DNA of 43,635 nt from Bacteroidia bacterium (GTDB taxonomy: Bacteria > Bacteroidota > Bacteroidia > Flavobacteriales_D > JAUILH01), in assembly GCA_030433115.1 (NCBI GenBank), contig JAUILH010000018.1:1-43635 (forward strand), in the 5' to 3' direction. How positions within the stretch are numbered: position 1 is the stretch's first letter; every line of letters begins with the position of its first letter. Shown here one piece after another: positions 17,306-25,570 of this stretch. Position numbers and translations under genes: made by a program. The notes below the pieces were generated by a model that made no database searches, was not told the origin of the DNA, and was given only the letters and a program-made list of their open reading frames with translations.

Positions 17306-18916
17306 TTAATTGAGTACCAACTTTTGAGTGTGGGTATTTCCATCGATGGATTCAATTGTTATGACGTAAGTCCCCGATGGCAATCCTTGGAGAAATAGTT
17401 CTTTTTGGGGATGATCGATTACCTTGATGACCCGACCTTCAATGGTGCGCACAGTGGCTTGTCTTATTGCCCCCCCAGAGACATAAACTCTCCCGTTACA
17501 AGGATTTGGATAGATATTAAATGGGGATTTCTCAGTGTCTGATGGCTGACTGGAATTAAATGATTCATTCAGCACTTTTAGGATTTGAAAGTCTGAATAA
17601 TTAACAGAGCCACTATAAATTCGGTCCACAGAAATAATGTAAGATTGGTCGTCTAGATGGTTACTGATTGATTGTGGGTCAATCTGCTCGGTGGTATCCG
17701 GGTTACATGTTCCGGTTCCCAATTGAGCAAAAGCGGAATTATCTGCATAACTGGGCAACCAACTATGGACAAGTCCCAGGTCGCCACGATAGCCTGGTGA
17801 ATTATTAGACATTTTGATACTCGTACCAAGAGCAAAAACAGCTCCATGTTCATCCAACATGACATCTCTGACTTCATCGAGATTGCCAAATGAATCATGA
17901 CTTAAATGTGACTGAATAACCCCGTTTTTATCGACCACCTTGATGTCTAAATTTTTATTCTCATCGTGTTTGTCAATATCAGTGAGCATCCAAAGTGCAT
18001 TGTTGACCTCCACCACTTTGTGAATGCGATTGTTCATCCCTGGATTAAAATTGAGCAACCATTGTCCGCTTTGCCCAAAAGTACTTATCGCTGAGCCAGT
18101 GTCATCTACCATCAGTGCGAATGCCGCATAGGCTTCTCCCACGTAATAATAACCACTAAATAGATAGCTATTATCAAGTTCAAGAATCTTATCAAGATAT
18201 GCGCCATCTTGATGGCGATTAGGGCTGAGTCCGAGAGAAGACAAACCGCTCAAGGGATGCCAGAAAATCCGTCCATCTTGCCCAAAAGTGCTATCAGTTG
18301 TCCCATTTAAGGATAATCTACCCATTACTGGAATCTCCATGTGGGCATAATTGGTGTCTAAGGATGTGAGGGAGTATACAATCTTCTCATTTTCATCAAT
18401 GGTGAGTTCTCCGGGAATATCGAAATCTCCGAACACATTGTATTCCAGGAGTCCATTTTGGCCAAAAGTACTATCGAACAGCCCTATTGAATCTATTTTC
18501 GCAATAAATACGGTCTGCGAATTTGAGACGCCATAATCATATCCGGAGCCAATAAGGTAAAGATGATTTTGGTGAACCAAACCGTGACTAATGTTGGATG
18601 AAGTCCTACCTGGAAAGTCAAAATTAAGTATGCCAGATTGACCAAAGGAAGCGTCAGGGACGCCGGCAGCGTTTAGTTTTAGAACAACCGCATCAAAGTC
18701 GTAGGCACCAGAGCTATAGTTTCCACTTGTCCCAAACACAAAAATATTGCCATCGCCATCGCAAACATGATTTGCGGTATAGTCATAGTCTTTTAAGTCG
18801 ATGGTACACACACCATTCGCACCAAAAGTGATGTCGAGACCAAGCCCTCCGCCTGTTTGGGCGAAAGGCATCTGGCCAAGACACACAATACAAACTATGA
18901 CTATAATTTGGCTCAC
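17306..18916 (-). CDS. Secreted delta-60-repeat protein with T9SS sorting domain
   Basis: 536 residues from a GTG start 3 nt after the stop of the upstream YHYH gene, implying one transcript and translational coupling. The signal peptide is short and hydrophobic (IIVIVCIVCLGQMPFAQ). Five delta-60 repeats of the xDxTFGxxGxx pattern are visible (LDITFGANG, PDASFGQSG, FDSTFGQNG, TDSTFGQDG, AISTFGQSG). The C-terminus has the Por sorting domain (FNIYPNPCNGRVYVSGG, then SGTYVITIES and a terminal KLVLN). It is therefore a probable surface or released protein of unknown function. Confidence 0.85.
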   Translation of the reverse strand: MSQIIVIVCIVCLGQMPFAQTGGGLGLDITFGANGVCTIDLKDYDYTANHVCDGDGNIFVFGTSGNYSSGAYDFDAVVLKLNAAGVPDASFGQSGILNFDFPGRTSSNISHGLVHQNHLYLIGSGYDYGVSNSQTVFIAKIDSIGLFDSTFGQNGLLEYNVFGDFDIPGELTIDENEKIVYSLTSLDTNYAHMEIPVMGRLSLNGTTDSTFGQDGRIFWHPLSGLSSLGLSPNRHQDGAYLDKILELDNSYLFSGYYYVGEAYAAFALMVDDTGSAISTFGQSGQWLLNFNPGMNNRIHKVVEVNNALWMLTDIDKHDENKNLDIKVVDKNGVIQSHLSHDSFGNLDEVRDVMLDEHGAVFALGTSIKMSNNSPGYRGDLGLVHSWLPSYADNSAFAQLGTGTCNPDTTEQIDPQSISNHLDDQSYIISVDRIYSGSVNYSDFQILKVLNESFNSSQPSDTEKSPFNIYPNPCNGRVYVSGGAIRQATVRTIEGRVIKVIDHPQKELFLQGLPSGTYVITIESIDGNTHTQKLVLN

Positions 18917-18919
18917 GGA

Positions 18920-20188
18920 CTATTTGGTGATGACCAATTTGTCTTGTGCTACAAAATTCCCATTGGCATCTCTTACCTGAATTAGGTAAATTCCGTAAGA
19001 CAAATGACTCACATCCAGAGATTTGGTGTTGTTGAGATTTGTTTTTGCCACAACAGCTCCAGTTGTACTCATGATGATCGCTTCTGTGGCTGTTGCATCA
19101 AGGTCAAAGTAAACATGTCCCTGTGCAGGATTTGGGTATAAATTGAGATTTGCATGGTTGAGTTCTGCAATACCATTGAAGCCATTCGTGCTGCACGTTG
19201 CGTTGCCAGGCACTGTTGAGTTTCCTGCGCCCTGTAAGTCCTGAGAAGAAATCACACCGTAATATTCCAAACCAATCATATATGGAAATTTAGGGTCGCC
19301 ATTAGAGTCTGTTGAGAGAAAGTAGGCGTAAGTTCCACCAGGAAATTCTGGTGTCACACAATTTCTTCCGTTATATTCGTCTAGGTCCGCATTCCCAACA
19401 TATTCATAATCTTCCCAATAAGTACCTAGTGGAAACTGAGAATCTACTGTTGGCCCGGGAGGCGTTGAGGTTGATCCGTCAGGCAAAGTTGTCCTGTTTG
19501 TGATGTTTCTAAGCTCATACCCTGCTTCCATTCTTTTAATAGGACTATTGCTGTCATTTGGGTTAGTATATCCATAGGGACCATAAATTGGGTAACCATC
19601 CATGGCCCAACCGATAATTGGAGAATGTGCAGTTGATGGATCTGAATACAAGGCGCTTGGATTGGCATGGTAGTGATATTGACCCATCTGTTGAGGGTGT
19701 CCATTCCCGTTGGCATCCATGGTTGCTCCTTCTGAAACCCAGGCATCTGCATTCCATATACCAGCACCAGATCCACTGTTGGAGTTCGTCATAGGATCAT
19801 ACGATCTGGCATCTCCTTTTCCGTAAAGAGCAACACCGTTAACAGCAACACCAAGTGCTCCAACAGTAGGTTCTGCCGTTTTCGTGCCTGTTTCTTCTGT
19901 TGGGTTTCTGGTAATTCTCCAAACAAAACTTTGAGCGGAAGGGGTGTTTGGGTTCATTGGAAATGGGCCCATCTCATATCCTGCGAGTCCTTCGCTTCTG
20001 ATGTAAACGTAGTTGTTATTGTAGCACACCTCCAGTACATCTGAAGAATCTGCCATGGTAACTGTTCCTGATCCGACATCATAAGTTGCCAGCCCATTGG
20101 AGTTCATCATCCAGGACGTAATATTTGGTTGTGCTTGGACCTGACTCGATCCAATAGTTGCCAATGCGATAAGTAAAGATTTTCTCAT
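18920..20188 (-). CDS. Secreted YHYH-domain protein with T9SS sorting domain
   Basis: 422 residues. After a signal peptide (ending QVQAQPN) the protein carries the YHYH module: MGQYHYHANPSALYS, GWAMDGYPIYGPYGY, and a third block near LGTYWEDYEYV. It also has acidic NDSN/DANGNGH stretches that may bind metal. The C-terminus is a Por sorting domain (LNLYPNPAQGHVYFDL to DKLVITK). YHYH proteins are abundant in marine bacteria, but no activity is established. It is the first gene of a two-gene unit with the delta-60 protein. The upstream region shared with 20345 contains paired AGTACCC motifs. Confidence 0.88.
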   Translation of the reverse strand: MRKSLLIALATIGSSQVQAQPNITSWMMNSNGLATYDVGSGTVTMADSSDVLEVCYNNNYVYIRSEGLAGYEMGPFPMNPNTPSAQSFVWRITRNPTEETGTKTAEPTVGALGVAVNGVALYGKGDARSYDPMTNSNSGSGAGIWNADAWVSEGATMDANGNGHPQQMGQYHYHANPSALYSDPSTAHSPIIGWAMDGYPIYGPYGYTNPNDSNSPIKRMEAGYELRNITNRTTLPDGSTSTPPGPTVDSQFPLGTYWEDYEYVGNADLDEYNGRNCVTPEFPGGTYAYFLSTDSNGDPKFPYMIGLEYYGVISSQDLQGAGNSTVPGNATCSTNGFNGIAELNHANLNLYPNPAQGHVYFDLDATATEAIIMSTTGAVVAKTNLNNTKSLDVSHLSYGIYLIQVRDANGNFVAQDKLVITK

Positions 20189-20267
20189 ATGTTAGAATTT
20201 ATTTGTGACACTAATATCATTGCTATAAATTAAATTCTACTGCCTTGTCAAGCCTTTTGGCGTGCTA

Positions 20268-20285
20268 AGTACCCCCGTAGTACCC
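20268..20285. promoter_or_regulatory. Candidate operator: two AGTACCC motifs, 11-nt period
   Basis: AGTACCC at 20268-20274 and 20279-20285, between the divergent YHYH and LuxR-like genes. The extended core GTACCCCC (20269-20276) recurs inverted at 24380-24387, upstream of a TPR-SpoIIE gene. The spacing of one helical turn suggests a protein binding site; the binding protein is unknown. Confidence 0.35.
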
Positions 20286-20344
20286 TTTTAAATTATTTTT
20301 AAATTTACCATCCTAACTGGCTCGCATTTAAAACAAGAGGGAGA

Positions 20345-22057
20345 ATGATCAGGAGTAGTTTAATGACATGGTGTTTTTTGATGATAATGGGAAATATCCT
20401 GTCTCAACCACGACCGCTCGGCCCTCCCTCAAGACAACAAATTGCTAATAAGAGTTTGTCCGAAATTCGAGAACTCTTTGAGCAAAGTCAGGAAGCTTTC
20501 CAAAATGGACAAGATTCATTGGCAATGACCTGTTTAATTGATGCTGTGGTTGAAGGAAGAAATTATCCTTTTTCAGACCAGATGTTCGAAATAGAATTGC
20601 ACTACAGCACCACCTTGTTTGATCTTGGGGCTCCTAAACTTGCCCTACAAAATTTACGATTTTTAGAGCGTTTGTCCAGGCACTCCAATAACCCAAAACA
20701 TGCCCGCAAGATAAAAGCTCAATATGCCATGATTTATTTAGGCATGGAAGATTATCAGGAGGCTCAAAAGATGTTTTTGGATATTTTTTTGAGTGACACT
20801 AAATCCTCTGGAGACGAAGGAGTGGCGAGTTCAATTAACAACCTGGGTTTTGTATATTATTTAGCTGGCGATTTGGATTCTGCTAAATTATTTCTGGACA
20901 TGGCGTTTGAGAACCTGACCGCATTTAGACCTGAGGACACACTATTTTTAAGTGTGATCATGGACAATTACGCATTGGTAGCACTGGAAAAAGGTCGACA
21001 TACTTATGCAAGAGACATTTTTCTCAGAAATAGTCTACAACAAAAACAAGCGGGGAGACATAACAAGTACTTTCCAAGTTTGATCAAGTTGGCCAGCGCT
21101 TACAGTCGAATGGATATGTCGGACAGTGCTGAGTATTATTTTTCTAGGTTTAATGAAGAAGTTAGTATTAGGCAAGATATAGACCCTAATCACTTAAGGA
21201 GTTTTTGGACAGACTACTATACTCAGGCAATAGAACATTATCGCAGACATGGAGATAGCCTGACCGCAAATCACACACAACTCGAGTTTCTGACGTTTAA
21301 GGACAGTCTTAGATCTGCAAATGCGAAATCACTGGACATATTACTTTCTCAGATACAGAGACTCATGGAACGGTCTAGACGGCAATTGAATCAGATAGTT
21401 GATTTGAGACATCAGAAAACAGTTGATCACCTTGAACAAGAGCGACATAAGTCAAGGACAGCAAGTATAATAACCATAATAGTAATCATGGGATTTCTAT
21501 TTATGGCGATATTCATATGGATTGTAGTTAGGTCCAGAATTAGAAATAGTCGACAGCAAGCGAAGGTTTTGGAAGCGGAAAACAAGCTGACTCAATTGCA
21601 ATTGAGAAATGAATCTCTGGAAAAAATTGAGCTCAAACAAAAGCTATTGATTCACAGAAAAGAGTCCACAGATCTTGCCCTGGAAATCAGGAGAAAAAGA
21701 GAATGGATGAAGGAGATCCAGGCAGAACTTCATGGTTTGAGAAATAAGGAGGACATTGACAAGGCTTTGCGCAAACTGATTCCGAATCGACATATTGATG
21801 ATAAGCAAGAATTGTTTCTTGAACGTGTAGATGAATTGAATGAATCATTTTATGATGAGTTATTGTCTCGTTTCCCCAAACTCACTTCAAGTGAGAAAGA
21901 ACTCTGTGGTTTAATAAGGCTGAGACTGAGCTCCAAAGAAATTGCGGCTAGCCGACAAATCACAGTAAATGCAGTTAAAGTTGCCCGGAGAAGATTGAGA
22001 AAGAAATTGACATTGAGTCCGGAAGAAAACCTCTACGAATTCATTGCGACGATTTAA
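20345..22057 (+). CDS. TPR / transmembrane / LuxR-type HTH signalling protein
   Basis: 570 residues. A signal sequence (about 1-20) is followed by a helical TPR-like region (about 30-320; repeats such as SSINNLGFVYYLAGDLDSAKLFLDMAFENL). One membrane helix (TASIITIIVIMGFLFMAIFIWIVV) and a long coiled coil (about 395-475) lead to a C-terminal winged or LuxR-like helix-turn-helix (LTSSEKELCGLIRLRLSSKEI, then VNAVKVARRRLRKKL). This is a Bacteroidota one-protein design: a periplasmic or peripheral sensor attached to a membrane-tethered DNA-binding domain, with no receiver or kinase. It opens the signalling island and is divergent from the T9SS pair. Target genes are unknown; self-regulation is possible. 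Confidence 0.82.
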   Translation: MIRSSLMTWCFLMIMGNILSQPRPLGPPSRQQIANKSLSEIRELFEQSQEAFQNGQDSLAMTCLIDAVVEGRNYPFSDQMFEIELHYSTTLFDLGAPKLALQNLRFLERLSRHSNNPKHARKIKAQYAMIYLGMEDYQEAQKMFLDIFLSDTKSSGDEGVASSINNLGFVYYLAGDLDSAKLFLDMAFENLTAFRPEDTLFLSVIMDNYALVALEKGRHTYARDIFLRNSLQQKQAGRHNKYFPSLIKLASAYSRMDMSDSAEYYFSRFNEEVSIRQDIDPNHLRSFWTDYYTQAIEHYRRHGDSLTANHTQLEFLTFKDSLRSANAKSLDILLSQIQRLMERSRRQLNQIVDLRHQKTVDHLEQERHKSRTASIITIIVIMGFLFMAIFIWIVVRSRIRNSRQQAKVLEAENKLTQLQLRNESLEKIELKQKLLIHRKESTDLALEIRRKREWMKEIQAELHGLRNKEDIDKALRKLIPNRHIDDKQELFLERVDELNESFYDELLSRFPKLTSSEKELCGLIRLRLSSKEIAASRQITVNAVKVARRRLRKKLTLSPEENLYEFIATI

Positions 22058-22142
22058 TTAACTGTCAAGAAGACATACCTGGGTTGTCTGCACTATGCGT
22101 GAACACCTACTGTTTGGGCAGCAGCATTGCTAAATGCGGAGC

Positions 22143-22164
22143 GCCTTCGCTGGAGCTACTGCGA
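22143..22164. repeat. Dispersed GGAGCTCC-type repeat, copy 2, over a stop codon
   Basis: GCCTTCGCTGGAGCTACTGC followed by GA matches 1257-1278 at 18 of 22 positions. It contains the TAG stop (22156-22158) of the SpoIIE gene, whose C-terminal MSQ is thus encoded by or beside repeat DNA. Confidence 0.55.
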
Positions 22165-24336
22165 CATGCGGACGCCTATAACACACACGTCATCCAATTG
22201 CTCAAGATCCCCTTTCCATTTCTCAAAGGCCTCATCAATTAGCTGCCTTTGTTGTTCAATGGATACGTTTTGAATGGAGAGCAATAATTTCTTAAAGCTT
22301 GCGGCCTTGAATTTCTTTCCTTTAACTCCACCAAATTGATCGGCATAACCATCAGAGAATATATAGAAACTATCCCCTTCATTAAGCTCTATTGCGTGAG
22401 TGGTGTAGGGTTGTGGATTCGCATACTTTCCAATAGGTTGTTTATCTGCTTTAATCTCTTCAATTTCTGAGGCACCATTTCTGACAATCCACAGAGGATT
22501 ATTGGCTCCGGAATAATGTAAAACCTTGTTTTCCAGAGCACACAGGGCAATATCCATCCCGTCTTTGACTTCTTCTTCAGATTTCTCAAACTCTGCGATA
22601 ACAATTTCCCTGGTTTTATCTAGAATCTGGCCTGGCATAGTCAGGTCGTACTCTCTTACGGCCCGATTCAAACCATTATTACAAATAACACTCACCATAG
22701 CGCCAGGCACTCCATGACCTGTACAATCGGCGGCTGCAAACAAGACCCCATTTTTTATAGGCTCGCACCAATAAAAATCTCCTGCCACAATGTCCTTTGG
22801 TTTATAAAGTATGAATGAGTCTTCCAAATACTGTTTCACTAACTTGTCAGGAGGCAAGATGGCGGTCTGAATTCGCTTAGCGTAGTTGATTGAATCCAGT
22901 ATCTCCTTGTTCTTCTCCTCCACCAATTCTTTTTGAAAAACGGCGGCTTGCCTTTGAACTTCAACCTCTTCTTTTTGCTTTTCGATAATCACATTTTGAG
23001 CACGGGTGAGTTGAAAGCGTCTGTAAGCGAATAGCGCGAACGCAACCACGAACAGAAGTCCGACAATCAAGGCAATTTTAATCACATTGTTTCTTTTGGA
23101 CTCTGCTTTAAGTTGACTTTTTTCTGCTTCACTGGCCCGTTCGTTGGCCGCCAGTGCTTCAAGTTCAACATCTTTAACAGCTAATTCTTTCACATAATTC
23201 AAGCTGTCCAGAATGGCTTGCTTTTCAAAACTATATTGAGTCTCTAACCTGATGACTTCTCTTTGTTTATCCTCATTAATCAAACTGTCTTCCCACGACT
23301 TAGACGTTTCATAATGATACAAGGCTTTTTGGGTGCTTCCCATCTCTTTATAGGCTTTGTAAAGACAATCATGGCAAGAGAAAATACCCTCTATGTTGTG
23401 ATTTTCTTCAGCTAGTTGGAGTGCTTTCTCACAGTGCTCTCTGGCTTTCTGGTGTTGTTGATCGTGGTTATAAAGGGCGCCTAAATTCATGTAAGATGCC
23501 AGAAGACCTCCTATGTCATTGAGTGCTTGCCTTATTTGAAGTGCTTTTTTGGCTTCAGCTATGCCTTCCCTATAACGTCCCATATCTCGATAAAGGTTGC
23601 CTCTATTACTATAAAGGTTTGCCAAGCCTTGCTGATAATTGATTTCCAGGTAGATTTTTTCGCAATTTTCGTAGCATTCAAGCGCCTTGTTTACCTGGCC
23701 CAAATCATCATAGATCAATCCCAGGTTGATTAGAGTAAGGCCATGAGATTTCTGATCGCCTAAAAGTATAAAGGTAGAGTCTGCCAACAAAAAGATGTCC
23801 AAAGCCTTTCGATTGTCCCCCATGGCTCGATAAAGTGTGCCAATACTTGCATAAGTTCTTGCTTGCCCCAATGTATCCTTGAGTTCTTCTTTAAGTTTTA
23901 GGGATTTTTGAGACAAATCCAAAGCTTTCCCGAACTGGCTCATGTTTTTATAGCAAATGCCCAAATTGGCATACGAAGACGCCATGAATTTTTTATTTCC
24001 GAGGGTTGTATTGATTTTCAGGTTCTCTGTTAAAGGAGAAATGGCGTCTTCGTACATGCCGTAGACAAGGTAAGACACGCCAAGCGCGCTGAAACCATTC
24101 GACACCCATTGGTCGTGATGACCCTCTTGGGCTTCATTGATCAATATTTCCGCATAAAATTTAGCACTGTCACGGTCAGAATACATGAAGTGCCAGGCCA
24201 GATCATAGTAAGCTTTGTAACGAATTGTATCGTGCAGAGAATTATTTTTGGTCAAAAGCCTGAGCGAGTCAGCCTGACCAAATGTTGTCTGCCCCAATAA
24301 TAGCACAATGATTGTGGAGAGAATAAATTTCATCAT
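22156..24336 (-). CDS. TPR / transmembrane / SpoIIE-type phosphatase
   Basis: 726 residues. A signal peptide (LSTIIVLLLGQTTFGQ) precedes a series of TPR units (for example ANLGICYKNMSQFGKALDLS, ASIGTLYRAMGDNRKALDIF, SNRGNLYRDMGRYREGIAEA). A coiled coil and one membrane helix (IKIALIVGLLFVVAFALFAY) follow, then a second coiled coil (EKNKEILDSINYAKRIQTAIL) and the SpoIIE domain with intact metal motifs: VAGDFYWCE, AAADCTGHGVPGAMVS, KDGMDIALC, IFSDGYADQFGG and QLDDVCVIG. It should sense a protein or peptide outside the membrane and dephosphorylate a Ser/Thr-phosphoprotein inside. The partner is not in the window. Confidence 0.9.
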   Translation of the reverse strand: MMKFILSTIIVLLLGQTTFGQADSLRLLTKNNSLHDTIRYKAYYDLAWHFMYSDRDSAKFYAEILINEAQEGHHDQWVSNGFSALGVSYLVYGMYEDAISPLTENLKINTTLGNKKFMASSYANLGICYKNMSQFGKALDLSQKSLKLKEELKDTLGQARTYASIGTLYRAMGDNRKALDIFLLADSTFILLGDQKSHGLTLINLGLIYDDLGQVNKALECYENCEKIYLEINYQQGLANLYSNRGNLYRDMGRYREGIAEAKKALQIRQALNDIGGLLASYMNLGALYNHDQQHQKAREHCEKALQLAEENHNIEGIFSCHDCLYKAYKEMGSTQKALYHYETSKSWEDSLINEDKQREVIRLETQYSFEKQAILDSLNYVKELAVKDVELEALAANERASEAEKSQLKAESKRNNVIKIALIVGLLFVVAFALFAYRRFQLTRAQNVIIEKQKEEVEVQRQAAVFQKELVEEKNKEILDSINYAKRIQTAILPPDKLVKQYLEDSFILYKPKDIVAGDFYWCEPIKNGVLFAAADCTGHGVPGAMVSVICNNGLNRAVREYDLTMPGQILDKTREIVIAEFEKSEEEVKDGMDIALCALENKVLHYSGANNPLWIVRNGASEIEEIKADKQPIGKYANPQPYTTHAIELNEGDSFYIFSDGYADQFGGVKGKKFKAASFKKLLLSIQNVSIEQQRQLIDEAFEKWKGDLEQLDDVCVIGVRMSQ

Positions 24337-24379
24337 CCCGCGAATTTATTCAATCGGAGCCAAACAGACCAGAAAAATA

Positions 24380-24387
24380 GGGGGTAC
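24380..24387 (-). promoter_or_regulatory. GTACCCCC motif upstream of a SpoIIE gene
   Basis: On the minus strand GTACCCCC lies 44-51 nt upstream of the ATG at 24336. It is the same octamer as at 20269. It may belong to either divergent gene. Confidence 0.25.
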
Positions 24388-24438
24388 AGAATGAATAAAT
24401 CGACTAGAATTTGGCTAACGCTGAATCAATAAACTTCA

Positions 24439-24446
24439 TAAGTTTG
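24439..24446 (+). promoter_or_regulatory. -7 promoter box for the VWA-AAA operon
   Basis: TAAGTTTG is an exact TAnnTTTG match ending 10 nt before the ATG at 24457. A TTTG at 24410 is too far upstream (25-nt spacing) to be a normal -33 element, so only the -7 box is supported. Confidence 0.4.
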
Positions 24447-24456
24447 TTTATACTCT

Positions 24457-25569
24457 ATGATAAACCGATCCGGCTTTGTTTTTAAAAACTATGAGGCTCC
24501 GAATATGGACCCTTTCGACGGTGTATTTGATATTTTTAAGGAGTTAATCACCCATACAAGCGGAGATTTTGATGAGGCCATTGATTGGTTGGAAACGCTT
24601 GACAAGGAATACAATATTTTCAGGGATAACTACAGCATGGAAGAATTTATTGAAGACCTCAGGAAGCGCGGGTATATCAGAGAGGAAATTAAACCTGATG
24701 GATCTAAGGGTGGCGCTCTGACATCAAAAGCCGAACAAGCGATCAGAAAAAGTGCTCTGGATCAGATTTTTGGAAAGCTGAGGAAAAAGGGTTTGGGCAA
24801 CCATAAATCAACTAAAAGTGGTCAGGGAGACGATAAGACCGGTGATTTGAGAGCCTACAATTTTGGTGATGACCTGTCGCATATCAATATGACGGAGAGC
24901 ATAAAGAATGCGCAAATGGGTCAGGGTTTTGAGGATTTCAATCTACAAGAACATCATTTATTGGTGGAGGATGTGCATCATAAGTCTCAAATGAGCACCG
25001 TTTTGATGATAGACATTTCCCATAGCATGATTTTGTATGGTGAAGACAGAATTACACCTGCAAAAAAAGTAGCGATGGCATTGGCAGAACTCATCACCAC
25101 GCGCTATCCGAAAGACAGCCTGGACATACTTGTTTTTGGGAATGATGCCTGGCGGATTCAGATAAAAGATTTACCATACCTCAATGTTGGTCCGTATCAC
25201 ACCAACACAGTTGCGGGATTGCAATTAGCTATGGATATGCTCAGGAGAAAAAGAAATACCAATAAACAGATCTTTATGATCACTGATGGCAAACCCAGTT
25301 GTTTAAGAATGCCAGATGGTCAGTACTATAAAAACTCTGTGGGATTAGATTCATTTATTACTGATAAGTGCTACACCATGGCTGCACAGGCTAGAAAGCT
25401 GAAAATTCCAATCACTACTTTCATGATTGCGCAAGACCCTTACTTAAGACAATTTGTTGAAGCTTTTACTGAGGCCAATCAGGGAAAGGCATTTTACACA
25501 GGATTAAAAGGACTTGGAGAAATGATTTTTCAGGATTACGAAAACAATAGAAAAAAAAGAATTCGATAA
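24457..25569 (+). CDS. von Willebrand factor A protein, partner of a MoxR/Mg-chelatase-like ATPase
   Basis: 370 residues, no signal peptide, cytosolic. The N-terminal region (NRSGFVFKNYEAPNMDPFDG, then LITHTSGDFDEAIDWLETLDKEY) is a helical domain characteristic of this family and supports the 24457 start over the internal ATG at 24505. The VWA domain follows with a complete MIDAS: DISHS at 186-190, the Thr in GPYHTNT near 249-251, and MITDG with D277. Such VWA proteins act as metal-dependent adaptors for the ATPase encoded next door, as in BchD/BchI and MoxR systems. The next gene begins 1 nt after the stop. The pair resembles the mycobacterial Rv0959/Rv0958 pair, as far as I recall. Substrate unknown. 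Confidence 0.88.
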   Translation: MINRSGFVFKNYEAPNMDPFDGVFDIFKELITHTSGDFDEAIDWLETLDKEYNIFRDNYSMEEFIEDLRKRGYIREEIKPDGSKGGALTSKAEQAIRKSALDQIFGKLRKKGLGNHKSTKSGQGDDKTGDLRAYNFGDDLSHINMTESIKNAQMGQGFEDFNLQEHHLLVEDVHHKSQMSTVLMIDISHSMILYGEDRITPAKKVAMALAELITTRYPKDSLDILVFGNDAWRIQIKDLPYLNVGPYHTNTVAGLQLAMDMLRRKRNTNKQIFMITDGKPSCLRMPDGQYYKNSVGLDSFITDKCYTMAAQARKLKIPITTFMIAQDPYLRQFVEAFTEANQGKAFYTGLKGLGEMIFQDYENNRKKRIR

Positions 25570-25570
25570 T

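Noticed and set aside
20189-20260. TTGACA-like box on the minus strand upstream of the YHYH gene
   Set aside because: It resembles an E. coli sigma-70 -35 box, but Bacteroidota use TTG/TAnnTTTG elements, and no proper -7 box is present at the right distance.
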